Shown here piece after piece: positions 17,713-26,166 of a DNA stretch of 64,000 nucleotides. Position 1 is the stretch's first letter. Each line of letters opens with the position of its first letter. The stretch lies in contig NZ_JACYFS010000007.1 in the NCBI RefSeq assembly GCF_014837145.1, forward strand, positions 1-64,000. The letters run 5' to 3'. A program made the translations under genes and the position numbers. The notes beneath the pieces were generated by a model that saw only the letters and a list, made by a program, of their open reading frames with translations, searched no databases and was not told the origin of the DNA. The stretch comes from Chryseobacterium caseinilyticum. GTDB taxonomy: Bacteria; Bacteroidota; Bacteroidia; Flavobacteriales; Weeksellaceae.

Positions 17713-18885
17713 TTAGTCGCCTAATTCATAATCTAAAGGCAGCAGATTTTCAATTTTATTGTTTGCAAATTCGCCCTGATTGGTAAGCATTCCGGGATTT
17801 GAAGTGTTTCCGTCGCTGCTGATTTCAAAAGTTTCACCGTCGGGATGCAGATATGATGTCTGAACAATCGGGTTTTTTGTTTTTACAAACTGACCTTTTT
17901 TGTATTCGTAAAAATATTTTTTGAAGTTAATTTGCATCATATAATCATAATCTAGAATCAGTTTTCCATCTGTATTTTTTGTGTAGTCTGTTTCAGGAAT
18001 ACGCATCTTCGTGATAGCGATTTTGTAGGCAGGTTCTGTACGTTTTCTGCCTGCAATGTCAGAAATGTCAGACGGTATGCTTAAGATTGCCTGTTTACTT
18101 TTTAGGCTTGTAGTATAATCATTCAGCTTTTGAAGTTCTGCTGGTGTAGGGTATTTTTCATTTGGAAATTTCGTTATCTGATTGACAATAAAGCCATCTG
18201 ATTCTACTTTTTTAGCAAAAACACTCCTGAAAAAGTGAACCTGACTTCCATCGAAGGCATTCATTCTGTTGAGCTTCATTTTTGCGTTGTTATTTGTCAC
18301 AGTAAAAAAGCTGGTTCCGTAAAATCTTGTGGTTTGATGATCAAATTCAGACACAAATTCCACCAGATTATATTGAATTGTATATCCAAGGTTTTTATTT
18401 TCAATGATTAAAGTCTGGGGAGCTTTTACACGGAGAATTTTATTTTCAGAATCGTAGGCAAACTTCAGTGTTCTCTGATTTTTAATCTTAACGTTTTCGT
18501 GGTCCATACCGATGAAAGCATTCAGAAAATGACCGATGTAACGTTTGTATGTTGCTTCAGTGTAAGGAATTATTTTTACTTCTTCAATATTTCTGGCTTT
18601 TAGAAGACCTACTTTTAAAGTTTTATTTAAAACTTCTGAAACATTGACAGTATAAGTGTCGAAATTTTCTTTCTGAAAAACCAAAACTCCATTTTTACTG
18701 TTCGGAATGTTCAGGCTGAAACTTCCGTCCGCAGCTGAGGTGGTTGCAGTGGTAGTTCCGTCAAGATAAATGCTTACCTGAGGAATTGGTTTGTCTAAAT
18801 CATTTACAACAGTTCCTTTAACGGTCTGTGCAAATGAGATATAGAATGGCAGAATAATCAGTAGAAGTAATAGAGTTTTCTTCAT
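17713..18885 (-). CDS. Exported protein with N-terminal carboxypeptidase-regulatory-like domain
   Basis: About 390 residues from the ATG at 18885, which gives signal peptide MKKTLLLLLIILPFYISFAQ; an ATG three codons upstream is less likely. Residues 20-105 are a CarboxypepD_reg-like beta sandwich (VKGTVVNDLDKPIPQVSIYL, AADGSFSLNIP), common at the N-terminus of TonB-dependent receptors and other Bacteroidota surface proteins. The remaining 280 residues have no plug or barrel and resemble other uncharacterised exported proteins with this domain. It is convergent with the S8 protease gene, with only 52 bp between the stops. Confidence 0.75.
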   Translation of the reverse strand: MKKTLLLLLIILPFYISFAQTVKGTVVNDLDKPIPQVSIYLDGTTTATTSAADGSFSLNIPNSKNGVLVFQKENFDTYTVNVSEVLNKTLKVGLLKARNIEEVKIIPYTEATYKRYIGHFLNAFIGMDHENVKIKNQRTLKFAYDSENKILRVKAPQTLIIENKNLGYTIQYNLVEFVSEFDHQTTRFYGTSFFTVTNNNAKMKLNRMNAFDGSQVHFFRSVFAKKVESDGFIVNQITKFPNEKYPTPAELQKLNDYTTSLKSKQAILSIPSDISDIAGRKRTEPAYKIAITKMRIPETDYTKNTDGKLILDYDYMMQINFKKYFYEYKKGQFVKTKNPIVQTSYLHPDGETFEISSDGNTSNPGMLTNQGEFANNKIENLLPLDYELGD

Positions 18886-18930
18886 AGAATACAATAATAC
18901 TCTTTTTTGTGTGATTAAAAAAGAAGAATT

Positions 18931-19755
18931 TTATCCAATTCTCACGCTCGTCATGCTGAGAGATCCCGCAATTAATTCATCATTGAAAAGTTTGAGATTT
19001 TCTGAATTTTCTTTTAAACCTAAAGTATAAAGCAATGGATAGTAATGATCGGGAGTAGGGATTGCATATTCCAGGGATGTTCCGTGACTTCTGTAATCGA
19101 TTAGGTTTTGAAAATTTCCGTCAGTTAGCCAGTTGTTGGTTTTTTCTCTTGCTTCTATCGCCCAGTCCCAGCCGGCTCCAACGGTATTGATATTTTTCCA
19201 GTCCACCATTCTCAGGTTGTGAACAATATTTCCGCTTCCGATAATCAGAATTCCTTTCTCTCTGAGTTTTGAAAGTCTTTTGCCTAAATCAAAATGATAT
19301 TGAGGAGGCTTGTTATAGTCAATACTCATCTGAATTACAGGAATATCTGCATTGGGATACATATGTTTAATGACCGACCACGCGCCATGATCAAGACCCC
19401 AGCTGTGATCTTCTTCAGCAATCGGATTCAGAATGCTGATCACTTCCTCAGCCAGTTCCGGACTTCCGTGAGCAGGATACTGCACATCAAACAAAACCTG
19501 CGGAAAACCTCCGAAATCGTGAATGGTTTTCGGCATTTCCATAGCCGTCACAAAAGTTCCTCCGGTCAGCCAGTGAGCCGAAATACAGAGAATTGCATTC
19601 GGTTTCTCAATTTCTGCAGCTGCTTTTCTGAATCCTTGTACAAACTGATTTTCCTCTACCGCATTCATCGGCGAGCCATGCCCAAGAAAGAGGACAGGCA
19701 TCTTCTGGGAAGATTTAAAACCGCTGCTGATATTTTCGAGATCGTGGAGATTCAT
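18931..19755 (-). CDS. ygiD: Extradiol ring-cleavage dioxygenase (DODA type)
   Basis: A 274-residue member of the LigB/DODA superfamily, close to E. coli YgiD, which cleaves 4,5-bonds of DOPA-like catechols using a metal ion. The metal-binding histidines are visible in LFLGHGSPMNAVEEN (near residue 26), SAHWLTGGTFV (near residue 60), EEDHSWGLDHGAWSVIKHMYP and GSGNIVHNLR. The order HGSPM, SAHW, DHG and GNIVHNL is diagnostic. It is cytoplasmic. It follows the YceI gene on the same strand, with a perfect 33-nt hairpin repeat in the 71-bp gap. Confidence 0.9.
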   Translation of the reverse strand: MNLHDLENISSGFKSSQKMPVLFLGHGSPMNAVEENQFVQGFRKAAAEIEKPNAILCISAHWLTGGTFVTAMEMPKTIHDFGGFPQVLFDVQYPAHGSPELAEEVISILNPIAEEDHSWGLDHGAWSVIKHMYPNADIPVIQMSIDYNKPPQYHFDLGKRLSKLREKGILIIGSGNIVHNLRMVDWKNINTVGAGWDWAIEAREKTNNWLTDGNFQNLIDYRSHGTSLEYAIPTPDHYYPLLYTLGLKENSENLKLFNDELIAGSLSMTSVRIG

Positions 19756-19770
19756 AGTGTAAGAAATAGG

Positions 19771-19803
19771 AAACCTTCAAGGTTTTTAAAACCTTGAAGG
19801 TTT
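19771..19803. repeat. Perfect hairpin repeat, copy 1 (AAACC-N5-GGTTT family)
   Basis: AAACCTTCAAGGTTT, a 3-nt loop, then the exact reverse complement. It has the same plan as the copies at 31310-31343 and 31387-31419 but a different central pentamer. It lies between the YceI and DODA genes and could also attenuate transcription. Confidence 0.85.
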
Positions 19804-19826
19804 GAATTTGTGAGATTAAAAAAGTA

Positions 19827-20339
19827 TTAAGCCTGTTTTACAAACTGAAGCTCACCGGCAATTTTCACTTCTTCGCTTACCATTACACCTCCTGCTTCAA
19901 GAGCTGCATTCCAGTTCAGACCAAAATCTTTTCTGTTGATTTTAGTTTCAAAAGAAAAACCTGCTTTGGTATTTCCCCAAGGGTCAACATTTACACCACC
20001 GAACTCCACGTTCAGAACAACAGGTTTTGTAACGCCGTTTACGGTAAGATTTCCTTCCACTTCGTCATTCAGAGAAGAAGATTCGAAAGTGATAGTTGGG
20101 TTGGCTTCTGCATTGAAGAATTCGGCAGATTTCAGGTGATTGTCTCTGTCGGTGTTGTTGGTGAAGATAGAATCTACATCGATTGTAGCATTCACTTTTG
20201 CGTTTTTGAAAGTGTCGTCATCAGCATCAATTTCTGCATTAAAACTTTTAAACTGACCTTTGATGTTTGAGATCATCATGTGTTTTACTTTAAAAGTAAC
20301 TTCGCTGTGTGTTGGGTCAAGGTTCCATTTTGTAGACAT
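19827..20339 (-). CDS. YceI family lipid-binding-like protein
   Basis: A 170-residue YceI lipocalin-fold protein. The start MSTKWNLDPTHSEVTFKVKHMMISNIKG matches the conserved N-terminal strand (DxxHSxVxFxVKHxxxxxVxG). KPVVLNVEFGGV and the DPWGNTKAGFSFETKINRKDFGLNW block near residue 125 are also typical. Members bind polyisoprenoid or fatty-acid-like ligands. There is no signal peptide here, unlike E. coli YceI, so this one is probably cytoplasmic. It is upstream of and co-oriented with the DODA dioxygenase gene. Confidence 0.9.
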   Translation of the reverse strand: MSTKWNLDPTHSEVTFKVKHMMISNIKGQFKSFNAEIDADDDTFKNAKVNATIDVDSIFTNNTDRDNHLKSAEFFNAEANPTITFESSSLNDEVEGNLTVNGVTKPVVLNVEFGGVNVDPWGNTKAGFSFETKINRKDFGLNWNAALEAGGVMVSEEVKIAGELQFVKQA

Positions 20340-20480
20340 AATATTTTGATTTTTTAATTGTTATTTTATGAAGCAAATTTAGGGCAAGACTCATTTTCCG
20401 TCCATTGATTTAGGATAAGAAATCTAATTTTAATAAAAATTTAACCTCAAAAATCTATAAACTCATTTAAAACAATCATC

Positions 20481-20510
20481 CATTACCCATTACTCATTAC
20501 TCATTACTCA
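20481..20510. repeat. CATTACTCATTAC-type short tandem repeat
   Basis: Three and a half units of the 7-10 nt type CATTACCCATTACTCATTACTC. The same wording forms the inverted arms around the S23 gene at 44 kb, but here no gene is enclosed. Confidence 0.7.
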
Positions 20511-20520
20511 TATTTTTTTG

Positions 20521-20608
20521 GGAGCTGTTTCGTGCTATCCGCTCATACTCCTCGCGCCACCGCTGATGCCCGGGCTCGCTGTGGGGTAACCGCTGCTATC
20601 ACGGCTAG
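20521..20608. repeat. Dispersed 88-nt element, copy 1
   Basis: This stretch aligns with 54134-54222. Shared blocks are GGAGC at one end, TCCGCTCATACTCCTC, CGCCACCGC, then GGGGTAACCGCTGC, AATC/TATC and GGCTAG at the other end. The middle (about 25 nt) varies but lets CCACCGC pair with the following G-rich block. It is GC-rich against an AT-rich background. The surrounding gap 20340-21325 has no supported gene. Confidence 0.75.
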
Positions 20609-20782
20609 GTGCTGTTTTAGAAATGGAACTGAGTCACTATAAGAGAATGTATTTTAAGAAACCACCTTCCTCGATTTCACAAGAAAGGAAATCCTCACGG
20701 GATCAATTCTAACTACTATTGCTGTTATAAGAGCTTGTTTAAAAATGATTAAAAAACAAATTTTCAGGATATTTTTCTTTTA

Positions 20783-20871
20783 CCCGACCCTAAAGGATGG
20801 AAAAATGCCTTGAAACTTTCATCAAAATTAACTCCCTTTAGGGTCGGGGGAAATTAATTTTGATGAAAGTT
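20783..20871. repeat. Two interlaced perfect inverted repeats
   Basis: CCCGACCCTAAAGG (20783-20796) is complementary to CCTTTAGGGTCGGG (20835-20848). AACTTTCATCAAAATTAA (20814-20831) is complementary to TTAATTTTGATGAAAGTT (20854-20871). The order is arm 1, arm 2, arm 1', arm 2', so both pairings together make a pseudoknot topology with 14-bp and 18-bp stems. It immediately precedes hairpin array A. Confidence 0.8.
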
Positions 20872-20920
20872 AAACAGGCTCAAAAAAAGATAAAAGCATC
20901 AAAGCCCATCAATAGACGTC

Positions 20921-21105
20921 CCTGCACCCGTGCAATAGATTTGCAGGTAAGCATGAAAGTTTGTCGCACCCCCGCAACAACCTTTCAGGCATATGAGAAA
21001 GTCAGTCGCACCCGTGCAGCAATCTTTCTCATAGTGAGAAAGTTTCCTGCAGCCATGCAATGTGTTTTCTCAATGACCAGAAAGCTGATTGATTACACCA
21101 TGCAA
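20921..21105. repeat. Hairpin array A, about 42-nt period
   Basis: A core GCACCCRTGC-like decamer recurs at 20924, 20966, 21008, 21049 and, degenerately, 21094: steps of 42, 42, 41 and about 45 nt. Around it are complementary arms: TGAAAG/CTTTCA at 20954-20987, TATGAGAAAG/CTTTCTCATA at 20992-21033, TGAGAAA/TTTCTCA at 21035-21072. Units are too divergent for CRISPR. An ORF crosses the array but reads as repeat translation, so I treat the stretch as non-coding. Confidence 0.75.
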
Positions 21106-21260
21106 ATGAGATGATTGCTGATTTTTTAAAACAGGATGTTTAATCTCAGTCATAGACAGATAAAAAACAGCATCAGGCTGCTCAGAAAAGGTATGATGAA
21201 AACCAGATGTTTAAGAAGCTTTTCAACAGATAATATTAATCAAACCAGTATTTCAGGCAC

Positions 21261-21292
21261 AAAAAAAGACAGATAAAATAAATTATCTGCCT
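21261..21292 (-). terminator. Terminator of the cold-shock gene
   Basis: On the minus strand GGCAGATAA pairs with TTATCTGTC across a 6-nt loop, followed by seven Ts, about 34 nt after the csp stop. Confidence 0.88.
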
Positions 21293-21325
21293 GTATCACT
21301 AATGAAGATGATTAGTCTTCTGAGA

Positions 21326-21517
21326 TTACGCTTTTTTCACGTTAACTGCGTTAACGCCTTTTGCTCCGTTCTGTAGGTCGAATGTTACTACATCATTTTC
21401 ACGGATAGTATCTACTAATCCTGAAGAGTGTACGAAAACGTCCTGACCGCCTGTTGATGGTGTAATAAAACCAAATCCTTTGGTGTCGTTAAAGAATTTT
21501 ACTGTTCCTTGTTGCAT
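21326..21517 (-). CDS. Cold-shock domain protein (CspA family)
   Basis: A 63-residue single cold-shock domain that binds single-stranded RNA or DNA and melts mRNA structure. RNP1 is KGFGFITPS (residues 13-21) and RNP2 is DVFVHSSGL (25-33), both intact. It is slightly shorter than E. coli CspA (70 residues), as usual in Bacteroidota. It is monocistronic, with a clear terminator and a long upstream leader, the arrangement expected for cold-inducible csp genes. Confidence 0.95.
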   Translation of the reverse strand: MQQGTVKFFNDTKGFGFITPSTGGQDVFVHSSGLVDTIRENDVVTFDLQNGAKGVNAVNVKKA

Positions 21518-21817
21518 TGTATTGTATTAAAAAAATTATTGTATTTGCTGAAAAATTGTTTGGCTGTTGCCATTACCGTTCTGATCAGCAGGTCAAAACT
21601 ATAATAAATCGATTTGTAAGCAAAAAATGATGTGGGAAATTTTTAGATCCTGAACTTATTCAGGTTGAAAAAAGGTACTGCACCTGTTCTGTGACGACAA
21701 AAATTAGCGACTGTAAAAGCGAAGACTGATAGAATGAGTAAACTCAGAAGTTTCAGAGTAAGCGTCGGCAGGTGCCTGATTATTCTACAAATATACACAT
21801 AATATATTGAAAACAAG
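21518..21817 (-). promoter_or_regulatory. csp promoter and long 5' leader
   Basis: On the minus strand CTTG (21814-21817) and TATATTTG (21788-21795) are separated by 18 nt, close to the Bacteroidota promoter. The start would be near 21782, leaving a leader of about 265 nt before the ATG at 21517. In it, CAGGCACCTG near 21768-21777 can pair with itself or with CAGGTGCAG near 21678. The leader is probably a temperature-responsive RNA, by analogy with cspA. The rest of the gap up to 22048 holds only a weak hairpin, CTCAG/CTGAG, near 21951-21965. Confidence 0.55.
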
Positions 21818-22048
21818 CACTTTTTAATTTTATTAATTATTTCAGTGCAGTAATCATAGAAAAATGATCAGACAATTGAAGACTTAGAGTGTACTTGAAT
21901 TTTCAGTTTCAGATCATTTAATAAAATGTAAATATTTATAAGATCTCGCCACTCAGGAGCTGAGCGGGACTTTTATCGTGTTTACAAAAATTTTTTGGAA
22001 AGTTTAAAAATTCATTATGTGTATAAAACAGTCATAGGTAAATGACTT

Positions 22049-22079
22049 TTTAATGGCTGATATTTATTTCTTATTTTTG
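22049..22079 (+). promoter_or_regulatory. Predicted promoter of the S9 peptidase gene
   Basis: TTTA (22049-22052), exactly 19 nt, then TATTTTTG (22072-22079) fits TTTG-N19-TAnnTTTG with one mismatch. The predicted start near 22085 gives a leader of about 100 nt. Confidence 0.55.
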
Positions 22080-22185
22080 GAAGATTCTATTGAATATAAT
22101 GAAACCGGTAGTACAAATATGGTTTAATCAGCAATTGTCTGCATCTCCGGTGAGGTATTATTGATAAAAAAATGAAATTTTACTT

Positions 22186-24327
22186 ATGAAACTACATAGA
22201 TTATCTTTAATGATGATTGTTTTGGGCGGAACAGCTTTTGCGCAAACCCAGAAATTCACGATGGCAGAAGCTGTCAATGGTATGCGGACCAATTTGGCTG
22301 TGAAAAATATTTCCCAGTTTTCATGGTCTGCAGATGGGAAATCTTACATTAACGCAGTAAAAAACGGTTATCTGATTACAGATCTTAAAACAGGAAAACA
22401 GGATACTCTGATTTCTTTGAACCAACTGAATAAAGGATTGGCAGAGAATAAGATGAAAGGTATTCCGCAGGTGAAATTTACCGGCGCATCCAAAGGTTAT
22501 TTTATGTCTAACGGTAAAATGAACTGGGTAGAAAAATCGGGCAGCGACTGGAAAATTAAAAAGTCTGCAGAAACTCCCAAAAGTGCAGAGAATCTGAAAG
22601 TATTTAATGATAATCAAACCTTTGCATTTACGGATAAGAATAATCTTTTCGTCAATAAAAACGGAAAAACAATAGCAGTGAGCAACGAATCGAACGAAAA
22701 TATCCTTTTTGGAGCGTCAAACGTTCATAGAAACGAATTCGGCATCGACACCGGAATTTTCCCTGCACCCAACTCTGAATCGGTAGCGTTCTACAGAATG
22801 GATCAGACGATGGTAGCAGATTATCCCATCATCGACTGGTCTGTAACTCCCGCTGTCAACACCAATATCAAATATCCAATGGCAGGAAAAACTTCCCACG
22901 AAGTTACTTTGGGTGTCTTTAATATTAAAAATGAATCTACAGTCTACCTGAAAATTGAGGGTGAAAAAGATCAGTATTTAACAGCAGTTACCTGGAGCCC
23001 CGATTCAAAACATATTTTTGTGGGCGTTCTCAACCGCGGACAGAATCATTTACAGATGAATCAGTACGATGCGGCAACGGGAAATTTAGTTAAAACTTTA
23101 TTCGAAGAGAAGAGCGATAAATATGTTGAGCCACAGCATCCGCTCTTGTTTTTCCCGAATTCCAGTACCGATTTTATCTGGCAAAGTCAGAGAACGGGAT
23201 ACAACCATTTGTTTCATTACAGTTTAGAGAAAGGTTTGGTCGCTCAGATTACAAAAGGGGATTGGCTGGTAACCGACATTTTAGGATTTAATGAAAAGAA
23301 AAAAGAGATTTATTACACTTCGACAGAAGTCAGCCCTACTGAAAGACATTTGTACAGAATCAACTGGAATTCGTATAAAAAACAGAGACTGGACGATGCT
23401 GAAGGAACGCATGCCGGAATCTTGAGTGCCGATGGAAACTATCTGTACGATACATATTCAAACGCTTCGACTCCGAGAAAGGTCAATGTTATCAATACAA
23501 ACACCTTGAAAATTCAGAACATTTTAACCTCAGAAAATCCGTTGAAAAATTATGCAAGACCGGAGATTAAAAATATCAATTTAAAAGCTGACGACGGAAC
23601 AATTTTGTACGGAAAGATTATTCTTCCGACCAATTTTGATGCTACAAAAAAATATCCGGCTATTGTTTATTTATATAATGGGCCGCATCTGCAATTGATC
23701 AATAACACTTTTCCGGCTTCGGGAAACCTTTGGTACGAATATATGGCTCAGAACGACTATATCATTTTCACAATGGACGGAAGAGGTTCTGCCAACCGTG
23801 GTCTGAAGTTTGAGCAGGCGGTATTCAGAAACCTTGGAACCACAGAAATGAACGACCAGATGAAAGGAGTTGACTATTTAAAATCTCTTCCTTATGTAGA
23901 CTCAGAAAAACTGGGAATTCACGGGTGGAGCTTTGGTGGTTTTATGACAACCAGTTTTATGCTTCGTCATCCCGATGTGTTCAAAGCTGGCGTTGCAGGT
24001 GGTCCTGTAATCGACTGGAGCATGTACGAAATCATGTACGGTGAAAGATACATGGATTCTCCTCAGGAAAATCCGCAGGGCTACGCAGCTTCGAATCTGT
24101 TGGATAAAGTTCAGAATTTAAAAGGAAAATTATTAATGATTCATGGGGCGCAGGACGATGTTGTAGTTTGGCAACACTCTGTAAAATTCCTGAAATCCGC
24201 AGTTGACAATGGCGTTCAGCTGGATTATTTCATGTACCCGGGGCATCCCCACAACGTTGCCGGAAAAGACAGAGTACATTTAATGCAGAAAGTGACGGAT
24301 TATTTTGATCAGAATCTGAAGAAGTAA
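22186..24327 (+). CDS. S9 family prolyl oligopeptidase, DPP-IV type
   Basis: A 713-residue exported peptidase with signal peptide MKLHRLSLMMIVLGGTAFAQ. Residues about 30-440 form the DPP-IV N-terminal beta-propeller (WSADGKSYINAV, VTWSPDSKHIFVGVLNRGQN). The alpha/beta hydrolase domain holds Ser582 in HGWSFGGFMT, Asp657 in HGAQDDVV and His689 in PGHPHNV. NLWYEYMAQNDYIIFTMDGRGS precedes the nucleophile. It removes X-Pro or related dipeptides from peptide N-termini in the periplasm. It is monocistronic, with a predicted promoter about 100 nt upstream and a terminator downstream. Confidence 0.92.
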   Translation: MKLHRLSLMMIVLGGTAFAQTQKFTMAEAVNGMRTNLAVKNISQFSWSADGKSYINAVKNGYLITDLKTGKQDTLISLNQLNKGLAENKMKGIPQVKFTGASKGYFMSNGKMNWVEKSGSDWKIKKSAETPKSAENLKVFNDNQTFAFTDKNNLFVNKNGKTIAVSNESNENILFGASNVHRNEFGIDTGIFPAPNSESVAFYRMDQTMVADYPIIDWSVTPAVNTNIKYPMAGKTSHEVTLGVFNIKNESTVYLKIEGEKDQYLTAVTWSPDSKHIFVGVLNRGQNHLQMNQYDAATGNLVKTLFEEKSDKYVEPQHPLLFFPNSSTDFIWQSQRTGYNHLFHYSLEKGLVAQITKGDWLVTDILGFNEKKKEIYYTSTEVSPTERHLYRINWNSYKKQRLDDAEGTHAGILSADGNYLYDTYSNASTPRKVNVINTNTLKIQNILTSENPLKNYARPEIKNINLKADDGTILYGKIILPTNFDATKKYPAIVYLYNGPHLQLINNTFPASGNLWYEYMAQNDYIIFTMDGRGSANRGLKFEQAVFRNLGTTEMNDQMKGVDYLKSLPYVDSEKLGIHGWSFGGFMTTSFMLRHPDVFKAGVAGGPVIDWSMYEIMYGERYMDSPQENPQGYAASNLLDKVQNLKGKLLMIHGAQDDVVVWQHSVKFLKSAVDNGVQLDYFMYPGHPHNVAGKDRVHLMQKVTDYFDQNLKK

Positions 24328-24381
24328 AGGCTTATAGCTGATGGCTTTTAGCATCTGGATGAATTCCTTTTATAAATCACT

Positions 24382-24410
24382 ATTCCAGTCTGTAAAGGCT
24401 GGAATTTTTT
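24382..24410 (+). terminator. S9 peptidase gene terminator
   Basis: ATTCCAG and CTGGAAT pair over a 10-nt loop and run into six Ts. Confidence 0.8.
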
Positions 24411-24838
24411 GTTCTTCAATTTTGTATGGAAATTGATTTTTAAAATTTCGTATAAACCGACCGCGGAAACGGAGGCGTTAAAAAATTTTGAAGAATTTCC
24501 GTTAAAAAATATCCATTGTTTGAGTGGCGGCAAAAATAGTAGTTTAATGCAAAGTTTCGTTTCCGCCCGAGTTTGGAGATTTTAGGAAATTGTTCAGAAT
24601 TTTAGCCTACGTTTCCAAGTCTTGAATTTTTGTTTCTTTTGTTTCAAGACAAAAGAAAAAGAATGAAATTGTAAAGATTTGCATTTTGATTCAAAAGAAT
24701 TGTGTGAAGAACCATTATTATATTTAAGTGGAAATTAAGCTGTGAACCTATTTGCTAATTGTATTAAATCCCTTCTTATCAAACATCAACGTTTTTAAAC
24801 AACCATTCAACTAATTTTGCTCTATAAATATTAATAAT
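24411..24838. other. Gene-free gap with inverted-repeat remnants
   Basis: No credible ORF is seen in this 428-bp gap. It holds GC-richer patches (GACCGCGGAAACGGAGGCG near 24460; TTTCGTTTCCGCCCGAG near 24555) that are partly complementary. Near 24625-24657 TTTCTTTTG and CAAAAGAAA flank TTTCAAGA. It has the look of a decayed dispersed repeat. TAATTTTG at 24812-24819 is a likely -7 box for the next gene. Confidence 0.4.
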
Positions 24839-25858
24839 ATGGAATTAGGAATAGGAATGTTCGGCGACGTCGCCTTCGACCAGAAAACCGGAAAATACAG
24901 AGACGCAGGAGTGAAAATCCGCGAAATCATCGGTCAGGTAAAACTGATGGATGAGGTCGGAATAGATGTATTTGCCATGGGAGAACATCACCGTGCAGAT
25001 TACGCAGTTTCTTCACCGGAAATGCTTTTAGCTGCCGCAGCAAGTGTTACCAAAAATATCAAACTGGCGAGTGGTGTAACAGTTTTGAGTTCATCTGAGC
25101 CGGTGAAAGTATATGAAGATTTTTCAACTTTAGATCTCATTTCAGACGGAAGAGCCGAGATTTTTGTAGGTCGCGGAAGTTTCATTGAATCTTTTCCTTT
25201 GTACGGATATTCTTTGAATGATTACGAGCAGCTTTTTGATGAAAAATTAGAATTACTGTTAAAAATTAATTCTGAAGAAAACGTTTCGTGGTCGGGGAAA
25301 CTGCGTGCTCCGATGCAGAATCAAACCGTTTATCCGAGAGCGAAAAACAGTGGTAAACTTCCAATTTGGAGAGCTGTGGGCGGAACTCCGCAGTCCGTTT
25401 TAAGTGCAGCGCAATTGGGAATGCCTTTAATTGTTGCAATCATTGGCGGAATGCCGGTTCAGTTTAAGAATCTGATTGAATTTTACAAACAGGAATACCT
25501 GAAAGCCGGTCATCCGGAATCCGAAATGCAGATTGCCATTCACTCGCACACTTTTGTAAGCGAAGACCAGAATGTGATTGACGGATATTTTGATACTTAC
25601 AAATCTCAGATGGACAGGATAGGGAAGTCCAGAGGTTGGGCACCTTTTTCAAAAATGCAGTATGAAGGCGGAAGAAGCAAAGACGGGGCTTTGTTTATTG
25701 GAAATGCCAATCAGGTTGCAGATAAGATCAGTTACATGAAAGAGATCTTCGGAATCACCAGATTCATCGGTCACATGGACGTTGGCGATCCGGCCGATGA
25801 CGTGATGAGAAAATCGATTGAGCTTTTCGGAAATGAAATTGCACAACAGGTAAAATAA
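24839..25858 (+). CDS. LLM-class flavin-dependent oxidoreductase (luciferase-like)
   Basis: A 339-residue TIM-barrel protein of the bacterial luciferase-like monooxygenase superfamily. Family blocks are ELGIGMFGDV at the N-terminus, VFAMGEHHRADYAVSSPE near residue 42 (HH is flavin-adjacent in the family), KLASGVTVLSSSEPVKVYEDFSTLDLISDGRAEIFVGRGS, and a C-terminal IGNANQVADKI. These enzymes use reduced flavin from a separate reductase to oxidise small molecules; the substrate is unknown. It is monocistronic, with a perfect TAnnTTTG box 20 nt before the ATG. Confidence 0.88.
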   Translation: MELGIGMFGDVAFDQKTGKYRDAGVKIREIIGQVKLMDEVGIDVFAMGEHHRADYAVSSPEMLLAAAASVTKNIKLASGVTVLSSSEPVKVYEDFSTLDLISDGRAEIFVGRGSFIESFPLYGYSLNDYEQLFDEKLELLLKINSEENVSWSGKLRAPMQNQTVYPRAKNSGKLPIWRAVGGTPQSVLSAAQLGMPLIVAIIGGMPVQFKNLIEFYKQEYLKAGHPESEMQIAIHSHTFVSEDQNVIDGYFDTYKSQMDRIGKSRGWAPFSKMQYEGGRSKDGALFIGNANQVADKISYMKEIFGITRFIGHMDVGDPADDVMRKSIELFGNEIAQQVK

Positions 25859-25864
25859 GGTTAG

Positions 25865-25897
25865 ACTCTGCAGGAAATTTTTCTGTGGAGTTTTTTT
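25865..25897 (+). terminator. LLM oxidoreductase gene terminator
   Basis: ACTCTGCAG pairs with CTGTGGAGT (two G-T wobbles) across a 9-nt loop, with a seven-T tail. Confidence 0.75.
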
Positions 25898-26000
25898 CTG
25901 TAAGAGGAGAGTAATTGTCTGAAATTGATCTTTAAAATTCCCTGAATGAGGATTATTTTACTGTGAAATTATTCCTATCTGATGGGTTATATAAAATAAA

Positions 26001-26027
26001 ACAGAGCAGTTTTTTCAACTGCTCTGT
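26001..26027 (-). terminator. Probable sbcC terminator
   Basis: ACAGAGCAG and CTGCTCTGT make a perfect 9-bp stem. On the minus strand it is followed by TTTTATTTTATA, so it most likely ends the sbcDC transcript, 140 nt after the sbcC stop. The rest of the gap 25898-26166 shows nothing else. Confidence 0.7.
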
Positions 26028-26166
26028 ACCTAAACCAAAACACAAATCATGAAAATGAATGTGATTTAAATATATAATTATTTTTGTAATCTTAAGCAAT
26101 AATTTTATATTTTCTTTAAAGAAAATGATATTAGTTTGTTATAATCGTAAAATCAATCAATTACGT

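Noticed and set aside
20860..21114. 84-residue ORF across hairpin array A
   Set aside because: Its 14-residue periodicity mirrors the 42-nt DNA period. The steps include 41 nt, stems and cores explain the sequence better, and array B of the same geometry is clearly non-coding. Translation was not tested, so a small doubt remains.
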